From contig CAMGCA010000157.1 in NCBI GenBank assembly GCA_946011705.1, forward strand, positions 1-5,311: 5,311 nucleotides of DNA, read 5' to 3'. Positions 1 through 4,617 of this stretch are shown piece by piece. The position numbers were made by a program, and so were the translations under genes. The notes beneath the pieces are model-generated. The model saw only the letters and a program-made list of their open reading frames with translations. It did no database searches and was not told where the DNA came from. The number at the start of each line of letters is the position of its first letter. Position 1 is the stretch's first letter. Origin of the DNA: an uncultured Clostridia bacterium. Its GTDB lineage: Bacteria > Bacillota > Clostridia > Oscillospirales > Oscillospiraceae.

Positions 1-16
1 CCGGCAGTTATGCCGG
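1..16 (-). terminator. Probable terminator hairpin of the exonuclease gene, cut by the window edge
   Basis: CCGGCA-gtta-TGCCGG is a perfect 6-bp stem with a 4-base loop. It lies 8 bases past the TGA stop of the minus-strand exonuclease gene, the right place for a rho-independent terminator. The T-tract that would confirm it would fall to the left of base 1 and cannot be seen. The hairpin could also serve a convergent plus-strand gene outside the window. Confidence 0.5.
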
Positions 17-24
17 GCACCCTT

Positions 25-1023
25 TCAACTATTTCCGCCGCTCTCCGGTTTTGGCACTGTGGGTCTACTACTCCGCCGGCGGCGGGGGCGGGCGGCATCC
101 TCAGGGTCGGCCTTCTCCGCCCGGCGGGCGTAGGCCTCCGCAGCCTCGGAGGTAGCCTCGTAGGTCAGGCGGCTGACTCTGGTCAGGCCGTTATCCTGCA
201 CGGACAGCCGCACCCGGATCAGGAATTTCCCGTGCTCCGGGCAGGTCGCCAGATCCATATACCGGTGCCCCGGCTGGGCGAACCAACGGGAGCCAAGCAT
301 TCTGGCACCGCAGACCGGGCACAGATTTTCCTCTCCGGACATGGCGCCGAGCGCCGCCCGCTTGTCGGCGTAGTCATTTAACCCCTTCCGGGCAATACAG
401 CCGGGAAGCTCCGCGCCGTGGAAACCGTTTTCGTGGCTTTTCAAGGCCTCATCATACTCAGCCATTCCTTTTTTCAAATTCAGCCGGGCGCAGATCAGGG
501 CCGTATGATAGGCATCACCCAGGGCGTCGTGGGCAGGCCGGGTGGCCTCAATGCCCAGGGTTTCCATGGCGGTTTTCAGGGCCTTCTGGGAGTTGGAACC
601 ATCGGTCTGGGCGTTGAAAATCATCTGGGCATTGTACCAGCGGTCGGTAAAGGCCGTGTCCATGTCAAATAGCTGCAAATTCTCCCGGAGAATGCCGATA
701 TCGTCAAAGCCCCAGGTCAGGAACACGACGTCCTCCCCACACCAGCTTTGAAACAGCCCCATAGCCTCGGGAAAAGGAACACCCTCGTCCCGCAGGCGGT
801 TCTCCTTGATACCGGTGAGCTTACTGACCCGGCGGTTCAGGTGCCGGTAGAATTTGGGCCGGATCATGACCTGAAACTCGTCCGCCACTTCGCCGGCTTC
901 CGTAACCCGCACCGCGCCGATCTGAATAATCTCCCCCCGAATCTGGACGGGCAGCACCTTCTTAGAGGAAGGCGAGCCGGGCCAGGGCTGATTCCATTCC
1001 ATATCCATAACAATGTAATTCAT
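25..1023 (-). CDS. DEDDh-family 3'-5' exonuclease with C-terminal zinc ribbon
   Basis: A 332-residue protein starting MNYIVMDMEW. The N-terminal half (about 1-180) is an RNase T/DnaQ-like exonuclease fold. Exo I is D7-x-E9, Exo II is the Asp pair 107/108 in WGFDD, and Exo III is H155-x4-D160 in AHDALGDA, giving the complete DEDDh two-metal active site. Such enzymes trim RNA or DNA from the 3' end; the substrate here cannot be told. Residues 225-254 form a zinc ribbon, C-x2-C-x22-C-x2-H. The tail (about 304-332) is Arg/Pro-rich with an RRRR run, suggesting nucleic-acid contact. The start at 1023 is preferred over an in-frame ATG at 1044 because AGAGG sits 7 bases before it and the family begins just ahead of the DxE motif. 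The gene is single and divergent from the ECF gene. It resembles the stand-alone KapD-like exonucleases of Firmicutes and is not a polymerase proofreading subunit. Confidence 0.88.
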   Translation of the reverse strand: MNYIVMDMEWNQPWPGSPSSKKVLPVQIRGEIIQIGAVRVTEAGEVADEFQVMIRPKFYRHLNRRVSKLTGIKENRLRDEGVPFPEAMGLFQSWCGEDVVFLTWGFDDIGILRENLQLFDMDTAFTDRWYNAQMIFNAQTDGSNSQKALKTAMETLGIEATRPAHDALGDAYHTALICARLNLKKGMAEYDEALKSHENGFHGAELPGCIARKGLNDYADKRAALGAMSGEENLCPVCGARMLGSRWFAQPGHRYMDLATCPEHGKFLIRVRLSVQDNGLTRVSRLTYEATSEAAEAYARRAEKADPEDAARPRRRRSSRPTVPKPESGGNS

Positions 1024-1048
1024 TGCAAAACCTCTGTTATCCATATTT

Positions 1049-1128
1049 CTTCGCCTATCATATCACAATCCTGCCCCTGTGTAAACAGAAAGTTGGAAAA
1101 CCCGGAAAATCGACTTTCATAGGCGAAG
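1049..1128. repeat. 10-bp inverted repeat bracketing the exonuclease promoter
   Basis: CTTCGCCTAT (1049-1058) and ATAGGCGAAG (1119-1128) are perfect reverse complements, 60 bases apart. The left arm overlaps the -10 box and start point of the exonuclease promoter; the right arm lies about 33 bases upstream of its -35 box. The spacing is too long for a simple hairpin. The arms could be paired sites for a DNA-binding protein, but this is only inferred from position. Confidence 0.4.
1057..1085 (-). promoter_or_regulatory. Sigma-A promoter of the exonuclease gene
   Basis: Read on the minus strand: TTTACA (1085-1080), a 17-base spacer, then TATGAT (1062-1057) preceded by TGA, an extended -10. Transcription would begin near 1050, giving a leader of about 27 bases before the ATG at 1023. 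Hexamers and spacing are both close to consensus. Confidence 0.75.
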
Positions 1129-1172
1129 CTGGTCTGGCCCTGTTTTTCAATTCTATTTTGGCACTGTATTTA

Positions 1173-1192
1173 ATACCAGATTTGGGTATAAT
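1173..1192 (+). promoter_or_regulatory. Probable promoter of the ECF S-component gene (perfect -10 box, overlapping dyad)
   Basis: TATAAT at 1187-1192 matches the -10 consensus and lies 31 bases before the ATG, so the leader would be about 25 bases. No good -35 hexamer is found 16-18 bases upstream (the best fit is CTGTAT at 1164-1169), so an activator may be needed or the promoter is weak. A short dyad, ATACC-N7-GGTAT (1173-1189), overlaps the -10 box and could be an operator. The leader is too short for a riboswitch. Confidence 0.5.
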
Positions 1193-1223
1193 AGGCCCAT
1201 CACTTCCCAAGGAGGCAACGAAA

Positions 1224-1793
1224 ATGGAAAAGAAACAGAAAATCTCCACCCGAAAGATCGTATTTGTGGCCCTGATGGCCGCCCTGACCGTGGCTGGCTC
1301 CGCCCTGCGCATTACCCTTCCCATCGACATCGCGGGCACCACATCCTTCCACCTGGGTAACATCATGTGCGCCCTCAGCGGCCTGCTGCTGGGACCCTGG
1401 CTGGGCGGTCTGGCCGCCGGTCTCGGCTCCGCCATCTATGACATGACCAACCCTCTGTACATCTCCGAGTGCTGGATCACCTTCCTGACCAAGGGTGCTT
1501 ACGGTCTGGCTGTGGGGCTGGTGGTCTGGAAGGCCAAGGACAAATGGGGCTACGGCAAGGCAACCATCGCCACCGTGGCCGGTGCGCTGACCTATGCCGT
1601 GCTGTACTTGTCCAAGAGCTACTTCTACAGCGGCGTTCTGCTGAAGGGCCGGCCCCCGGCTGCTGCCCTGACCACCGTCATCGCCAAACTGCCCGCTACC
1701 ACCTTCAACGCCGTCATTGCCATTGTGATCGCCCCGTTCCTGGCCGTGAACATTCGCGCCGCGTTGGAGCACAACCATCTGACATTGGAATAA
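1224..1793 (+). CDS. ECF transporter S component (substrate-binding membrane subunit)
   Basis: A 189-residue, very hydrophobic protein with about six membrane spans (roughly 11-30, 44-57, 58-73, 84-101, 113-132, 155-175). S components bind a vitamin or other micronutrient in the membrane and dock onto the shared EcfA-EcfA'-EcfT energy module, which is not encoded here. The first span carries the Ala-x3-Ala docking pattern (A16, A20, A24 in VFVALMAALTVAGSA). The stretch TTSFHLGNIMCALSGLLLG (39-57), followed by a Gly-rich helix and an IYD, resembles the riboflavin-type S-component family (PF07155-like) by recall. That family covers several substrates, so none is assigned. The start at 1224 is set by GGAGG (1211-1215), 8 bases upstream; the reading frame is open further upstream but that part is not protein-like. 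It appears to be a single-gene unit, flanked by its own -10 box and two terminators. Confidence 0.85.
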   Translation: MEKKQKISTRKIVFVALMAALTVAGSALRITLPIDIAGTTSFHLGNIMCALSGLLLGPWLGGLAAGLGSAIYDMTNPLYISECWITFLTKGAYGLAVGLVVWKAKDKWGYGKATIATVAGALTYAVLYLSKSYFYSGVLLKGRPPAAALTTVIAKLPATTFNAVIAIVIAPFLAVNIRAALEHNHLTLE

Positions 1794-1797
1794 TCGG

Positions 1798-1825
1798 AAA
1801 AGGTCTGTCCGGCGGCAGGCCTTTT
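1798..1825 (+). terminator. Terminator hairpin 1 after the ECF S-component gene
   Basis: A 12-bp stem, AAAAGGTCTGTC (1798-1809) with GGCAGGCCTTTT (1814-1825), including two G-U pairs, around a CGGC loop. It starts 4 bases after the TAA stop. The A-rich left and T-rich right flanks are part of the stem, as in many bidirectional intrinsic terminators. Confidence 0.8.
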
Positions 1826-1826
1826 C

Positions 1827-1846
1827 ACATTCCGTGAATGTTTTTT
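1827..1846 (+). terminator. Terminator hairpin 2, in tandem
   Basis: ACATTC (1827-1832) pairs with GAATGT (1836-1841) around CGT, and T residues run through 1846. The stem is short (6 bp), but its T-run is better than that of the first hairpin. Together the two should separate spoVAC from the upstream gene. Confidence 0.55.
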
Positions 1847-1864
1847 GATTCTTGTCACATCCTA
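1836..1864 (+). promoter_or_regulatory. Candidate sigma-G/sigma-F (forespore) promoter for spoVAC
   Basis: GAATG (1836-1840) fits the forespore -35 pattern GnATR, and CATCCTA (1858-1864) fits the -10 pattern CATnnTA, with a 17-base spacer. SpoVA genes are classically transcribed by sigma-G in Bacillus and Clostridium, so the match is in the expected place. The -35 box coincides with the right arm of the second terminator hairpin. The predicted start near 1871 leaves a leader of only about 11 bases, beginning inside the Shine-Dalgarno sequence, which is tight and lowers confidence. Confidence 0.45.
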
Positions 1865-1881
1865 ATCCCGGAGGGATGAAT

Positions 1882-2322
1882 ATGACGGAAAAGGAATATG
1901 CGCAGCTGGTGCAAAAGGCTGCTCCCAAGTCACCCATGGGCAAAGACTGCCTGAACGCGTTCTGGATCGGAGGGCTGATCTGTGTCTTGGGACAAATCCT
2001 GATCAACAGCTACAGCGCTGCCGGCTTAGACAAAGACGCAGCCGCCACCGCCACCTCCATAACGCTGGTGACGCTGTCCGCACTGCTGACCGGTCTGAGT
2101 CTCTATGACAATCTGGCAAAATACGGCGGGGCTGGAACCCTGGTGCCCATCACAGGCTTCGCCAATGCCATCGCTGCCCCGGCAGTGGAATTCAAGACCG
2201 AGGGATTTATTTTGGGGGTAGGCGCGAAGCTGTTTACCATTGCCGGGCCGGTAATCGTGTATGGATTGTCCGCCAGCGTGGTGTATGGCTTCCTCTACTG
2301 GCTCTGGACGCTATTTGTCTGA
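1882..2322 (+). CDS. spoVAC: Stage V sporulation protein AC
   Basis: A 146-residue membrane protein of normal SpoVAC length. SpoVA proteins move Ca-dipicolinic acid into the forming spore and release it at germination; SpoVAC itself has been described as a mechanosensitive channel in the inner spore membrane. Recognisable family blocks are CLNAFWIGGLICVLGQ (23-38), SALLTGLSLYD (66-76) and the hallmark GAGTLVPITGFANAIAAP (83-100), followed by EFKTEGFILGVGAKLF (103-118) and a last hydrophobic stretch near 118-140. The shorter relative SpoVAEb is excluded by length and by the N-terminal block. The start at 1882 has GGAGG 7 bases upstream; the ATG at 1876 abuts that site and is rejected. spoVAC is normally followed by spoVAD and spoVAE, but here it stands alone, with none in the next 2.9 kb. 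Confidence 0.93.
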   Translation: MTEKEYAQLVQKAAPKSPMGKDCLNAFWIGGLICVLGQILINSYSAAGLDKDAAATATSITLVTLSALLTGLSLYDNLAKYGGAGTLVPITGFANAIAAPAVEFKTEGFILGVGAKLFTIAGPVIVYGLSASVVYGFLYWLWTLFV

Positions 2323-2368
2323 CAGGCCGCGGATACAAACATCTTTCTGCCTGCCGTACAGGGTTTCA

Positions 2369-2406
2369 ATACCGGACGGATCTGCCACACCGTTCGGTAT
2401 CTTTTC
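2369..2406 (+). terminator. Probable terminator of spoVAC
   Basis: ATACCGGACGG (2369-2379) pairs with CCGTTCGGTAT (2390-2400) over 11 bp with one G-U pair and a 10-base loop. It is followed by CTTTTCTCTC, a pyrimidine-rich and moderately T-rich tail. It lies 46 bases past the spoVAC stop. The stem is strong but the tail imperfect. Confidence 0.6.
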
Positions 2407-2779
2407 TCTCTACGGAGTTGGTCACAAGATTTCGCGTCCTCCGGACAGGCTGTGCGGTGGCTGCCGCGAACATTTTTACACGACAAACACACGCAAGTAC
2501 AACCCCTGCGTGCAATATGAGCTCCTGCCGTTCTTCTTGCTGGTATCTCAAACGATTGCTGCCGCTTCCCTCTCGGGTTTTCCCGATGACCGGCTTCTGC
2601 CGCAGAATCTCGATACTTACAGCACCGCCCGGCACGGGGCTTTGCACCCCATTCTCTTTTCAGCTTTCCAACCGTCCTGCGCATTGGAAAGCACAGGAAT
2701 ACGTATGGCCTTGGTATTGAGGAAGAGGAAACATGGTTGTCAAGACCCGAGAGCTGCCTTTGTGTGTTTTCGGATGATC
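2407..2779. other. Gene-free intergenic stretch with small dyads
   Basis: No credible gene is seen on either strand. The open frames here give Arg/Cys/Ser-rich peptides with no recognisable motif, no ribosome binding site and no membrane or domain pattern, and no spoVAD remnant is evident in the plus-strand frames. Two small inverted repeats stand out: CACGCA/TGCGTG (2490-2495 and 2507-2512), and GCTTTCCA/TGGAAAGC (2663-2670 and 2685-2692, a perfect 8-bp stem with a 14-base loop). Neither has a T-run. Base composition is less GC-rich than in the flanking genes. Confidence 0.5.
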
Positions 2780-2856
2780 TGCACAATCATTGGTTCAGAA
2801 CGATTGTTGCACAATGAAAAAATCCTGTTGCATTTTTACTGGATTGTTGCTACAAT
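2780..2856. repeat. Cluster of ATTGT/ACAAT dyads at the riboswitch promoter (possible operators)
   Basis: TGCACAAT occurs at 2780-2787 and again at 2808-2815. Two near-identical palindromes follow: ATTGT-TGC-ACAAT (2803-2815) and ATTGT-TGCT-ACAAT (2843-2856), each preceded by G and about 40 bases apart. The second covers the -10 box of the cobalamin-riboswitch promoter. TGCACAATC at 2780-2788 can also pair with GATTGTTGCA (2802-2811) with one bulge. The arrangement looks like binding sites for a dimeric regulator; its identity is unknown. Confidence 0.4.
2828..2856 (+). promoter_or_regulatory. Sigma-A promoter of the riboswitch-chelatase operon
   Basis: TTGCAT (2828-2833), a 17-base spacer and TACAAT (2851-2856), with TGC just before the -10 box (extended -10). 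The start point would be near 2863, about 16 bases before helix P1 of the aptamer. The position fits the riboswitch exactly, which supports the call. Confidence 0.8.
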
Positions 2857-2878
2857 AAACAGGAACTGAATACTCAGA

Positions 2879-3050
2879 TGGTTGGTGCCCCTGTGCCGCT
2901 TTCTTGCGGGGCAGGGGGTAAAAGGGAAACAGGTGAAAGACCTGTACGATCTCGTCACTGTGAACCGGGGAGTAGCGCTGCATTATGCCATTGCGAAAGT
3001 GAGAAGGCGCGGCGCCGCGATGACCCGAAAGTCAGGAAACCTGCCAGCCA
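2879..3050 (+). promoter_or_regulatory. Cobalamin (vitamin B12) riboswitch aptamer
   Basis: The conserved core of the cobalamin family is visible: GGGAAACAGGTG (2924-2935) followed by AAAGACCTG, then ACTGTGAA (2957-2964), and the 3' B12 box AGTCAGGAAACCTGCC (3030-3045). The closing helix P1 forms from TGGTTGG (2879-2885) and CCAGCCA (3044-3050) with one G-U pair. A hairpin stem CCCCTG/CAGGGG (within 2888-2917) precedes the core, as expected. Such elements bind adenosyl- or other cobalamins and switch off B12 synthesis and transport genes. It lies in the leader of the lipoprotein chelatase gene and feeds into a terminator. A short hairpin, GGGTG-gaaaa-CACCC (3059-3073), directly after P1 may be part of the switching platform. 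Confidence 0.94.
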
Positions 3051-3137
3051 TTGGTACAGGGTGGAAAACACCCGGGTCACGAGGAATTGGCCGTGCCGAA
3101 CACCACTGCTTTTGGCAGTAAGCTTGGATTGCTTTAT

Positions 3138-3168
3138 GAGACCTTCCTCTGGGGAAGGTCTCTTTTTT
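3138..3168 (+). terminator. Riboswitch-controlled intrinsic terminator
   Basis: GAGACCTTCC (3138-3147) pairs perfectly with GGAAGGTCTC (3153-3162) over 10 bp, with a 5-base loop and then TTTTTT (3163-3168). It lies 87 bases after the aptamer and 80 bases before the chelatase ATG. B12 binding is therefore expected to cause premature termination. A small hairpin, ACTGC/GCAGT (3105-3119), lies just upstream. I could not identify the competing antiterminator strand by eye. Confidence 0.93.
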
Positions 3169-3248
3169 CGCAGACCTATGGGATTTTTAGCCCTGAACCG
3201 TGTTCTCTTCAAAGAATTTTTGTGCGAAAGACACAAGGAGGAAGAATT

Positions 3249-4493
3249 ATGAACACGAAAAAAACAAGTACCCTGATTGCCGCTTTGCTTGTGGCGGCAA
3301 TGCTGTTGTGTGCCTGCGGCAGCACGGCAGCGCCCACTGCGACCACGGCTCCCGCGGCAACGGCTCCCGCAGCTACAGAAGCCCCGGCAGCACCGGAAAC
3401 CGAAGCAGTGGTGGACGATCAGGCGGCCGCGGATGAAGTGGCGGCGCTGATTGATGCCATCTATGTCCAGCAGCGCACCGCCGATACCGATGCCCAGTGC
3501 GCTGCCGCCAAGGCCGCGTGGGATGCCCTGACCGATGCCCAGAAGGAGCTTGTGGAAGGCGAGGAAGCCTCTTCGGACTACTTCGGCCTGGATACCGGCG
3601 ATGCCAGTCTGGACGATCCGCTGAATGCCGACGGTATTGGCGAAAAGGAAATTCTGGTAGTCAGCTTCGGCACCTCTTTCAATGACAGCCGTGTGGCGGA
3701 CATCAAGGGCATTGAGGACGCCATTCAGGCGGCCTTCCCCGACTGGTCCGTGCGCCGGGCCTTTACCGCCCAGATCATCATTAACCATGTGCAGGCACGG
3801 GATGGTGAAGCCATCGACAACATGGAGCAGGCGCTGGATCGGGCGGCAGCCAACGGCGTCAAGGAGCTGGTGGTACAGCCCACCCATCTGATGCACGGCG
3901 CGGAATATGACGAGATGATGGACGCTCTGGATGCTTACCGGGACAAGTTTGACAAGATCGCCGTGGCGGAACCTCTGCTGGGCGAGGTCGGCACTGACGC
4001 TACAGTCATCAACGCTGACAAGGAAGCGGTTGCCAAGGCGGTCGTTGCCGATGCCGCGGCTGACGCGGGCTTTGCAGATGCTGCCGCTGCCGCCAAGGAG
4101 GGTACGGCCTTCGTGCTGATGGGGCACGGCACCGCCCATGTGGCAAAGGTGACCTACAGCCAGATGCAGACCCAGATGGGCAAGCTCGGCTATGACAACG
4201 TGTTTATCGGAACTGTGGAGGGTGAGCCGGAGGAAACTGCCTGCGAAGCGGTCATCGAGGCCGTGAAGGCCGCCGGCTACAAAAATGTGATTCTGCGGCC
4301 CCTGATGGTGGTTGCCGGCGACCATGCCAACAACGACATGGCAGGCAGCGAAGAGGACTCCTGGAAGAGCCTGTTCGAAGCCGATGGCAGCTTTGACAGC
4401 GTTACCGCCCAGATTGCGGGCCTCGGCAGCATTGCGGAGGTTCAGGATCTCTATGTTGCCCATACCCAAACGGCTATCGACACCATGAAGTGA
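3249..4493 (+). CDS. cbiK: Surface-anchored CbiK-type sirohydrochlorin cobaltochelatase (lipoprotein)
   Basis: A 414-residue protein. Residues 1-23 are a lipoprotein signal (Lys-rich start, hydrophobic core, lipobox L20-C-A-C23), so the mature enzyme should sit on the outer face of the membrane. Residues 25-52 are an Ala/Thr/Pro linker, 55-105 a helical spacer, and about 133-414 the chelatase. CbiK inserts Co2+ into sirohydrochlorin in anaerobic B12 synthesis. Family blocks are VVSFGTSFNDSR (137-148), QPTHLMHGAEY (210-220), MGHGTAH (291-297), GTVEGEP (321-327) and VAGDHANNDMAG (355-366). H293, E324 and H359 correspond to the metal-binding His/Glu/His of characterised CbiK enzymes. Most CbiK proteins are cytosolic, but an exported form is known in Desulfovibrio. 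The start at 3249 has AAGGAGG (3235-3241) 7 bases upstream. Control is by the upstream cobalamin riboswitch. The real role may be metal or tetrapyrrole capture rather than synthesis. Confidence 0.9.
   Translation: MNTKKTSTLIAALLVAAMLLCACGSTAAPTATTAPAATAPAATEAPAAPETEAVVDDQAAADEVAALIDAIYVQQRTADTDAQCAAAKAAWDALTDAQKELVEGEEASSDYFGLDTGDASLDDPLNADGIGEKEILVVSFGTSFNDSRVADIKGIEDAIQAAFPDWSVRRAFTAQIIINHVQARDGEAIDNMEQALDRAAANGVKELVVQPTHLMHGAEYDEMMDALDAYRDKFDKIAVAEPLLGEVGTDATVINADKEAVAKAVVADAAADAGFADAAAAAKEGTAFVLMGHGTAHVAKVTYSQMQTQMGKLGYDNVFIGTVEGEPEETACEAVIEAVKAAGYKNVILRPLMVVAGDHANNDMAGSEEDSWKSLFEADGSFDSVTAQIAGLGSIAEVQDLYVAHTQTAIDTMK
3345..3374 (+). repeat. Tandem 15-bp repeat in the lipoprotein linker
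   Basis: ACGGCTCCCGCGGCA (3345-3359) is followed at once by ACGGCTCCCGCAGCT (3360-3374), identical but for two bases near the end, encoding TAPAA twice. It lies within the flexible Ala/Thr/Pro tether of the chelatase lipoprotein, where slippage-driven length change would be tolerated. Confidence 0.75.
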
Positions 4494-4504
4494 TACTCCC
4501 TTTT

Positions 4505-4528
4505 GCCCGGAGGCTTGCGCCTCCGGGC
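4505..4528 (+). other. Strong intercistronic hairpin after cbiK
   Basis: GCCCGGAGGC (4505-4514) and GCCTCCGGGC (4519-4528) form a perfect 10-bp GC-rich stem with a TTGC loop, starting 12 bases after the stop. The next bases are ATTGGAGAG, so there is no T-run and it is not a typical intrinsic terminator. It more likely stabilises the 3' end of the cbiK message or causes partial termination between the two lipoprotein genes. Confidence 0.6.
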
Positions 4529-4551
4529 ATTGGAGAGATGCTTTTCCTGTT

Positions 4552-4584
4552 GAAAGCCTCCCTTTGTCTCAAAGGAAGGCTTTC
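4552..4584 (+). other. Second intercistronic hairpin, before the downstream lipoprotein gene
   Basis: GAAAGCCTCCCTTT (4552-4565) pairs with AAAGGAAGGCTTTC (4571-4584): 13 of 14 positions match, around a GTCTC loop. It ends 33 bases before the next ATG and has no T-tail. With the hairpin at 4505 it makes a structured spacer that could tune expression of the second gene. No separate promoter is apparent between the genes. Confidence 0.6.
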
Positions 4585-4617
4585 CAGAGGAAAATCTCAG
4601 GAAAGGATGGATTCACT

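Noticed and set aside
1024..1044. Upstream ATG at 1044 for the exonuclease
   Set aside because: Its upstream sequence is a poor ribosome binding site and it lies only a few bases from the predicted transcription start. The ATG at 1023 has AGAGG at 7 bases and fits the family start.
1023..1223. Upstream in-frame ATG at 1023 for the ECF S component
   Set aside because: The extra 67 residues cross the promoter regions and are unlike the family. GGAGG at 1211-1215 points to the ATG at 1224.
1200..2006. 268-codon minus-strand open frame opposite the ECF and spoVAC genes
   Set aside because: Its Gly/Gln/His-rich product has no motif, and it crosses two terminators and two well-recognised genes.
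2261..2869. Plus-strand open frame overlapping the end of spoVAC, and minus-strand frame 2295-2786
   Set aside because: Neither has a ribosome binding site or a recognisable domain; both pass through a terminator hairpin, and their composition looks random.
2878..3252. Plus-strand open frames through the riboswitch (2878-3252, 2882-3121) and the upstream extension of cbiK from 3051
   Set aside because: They translate the structured aptamer and terminator. None has a ribosome binding site, and the cbiK start at 3249 has a near-perfect one followed by a signal peptide.
3345..3374. Tandem repeat considered as a CRISPR or mobile-element end
   Set aside because: There are only two 15-bp copies with no spacer, in frame within a lipoprotein tether, so it is ordinary low-complexity coding sequence.
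2955..4469. 504-codon open frame on the minus strand opposite cbiK
   Set aside because: It is the antisense of a high-GC, Ala/Asp-rich gene. The product is a compositionally odd His/Gly/Arg mix without family motifs, and it runs across the riboswitch and its terminator, which are better supported.
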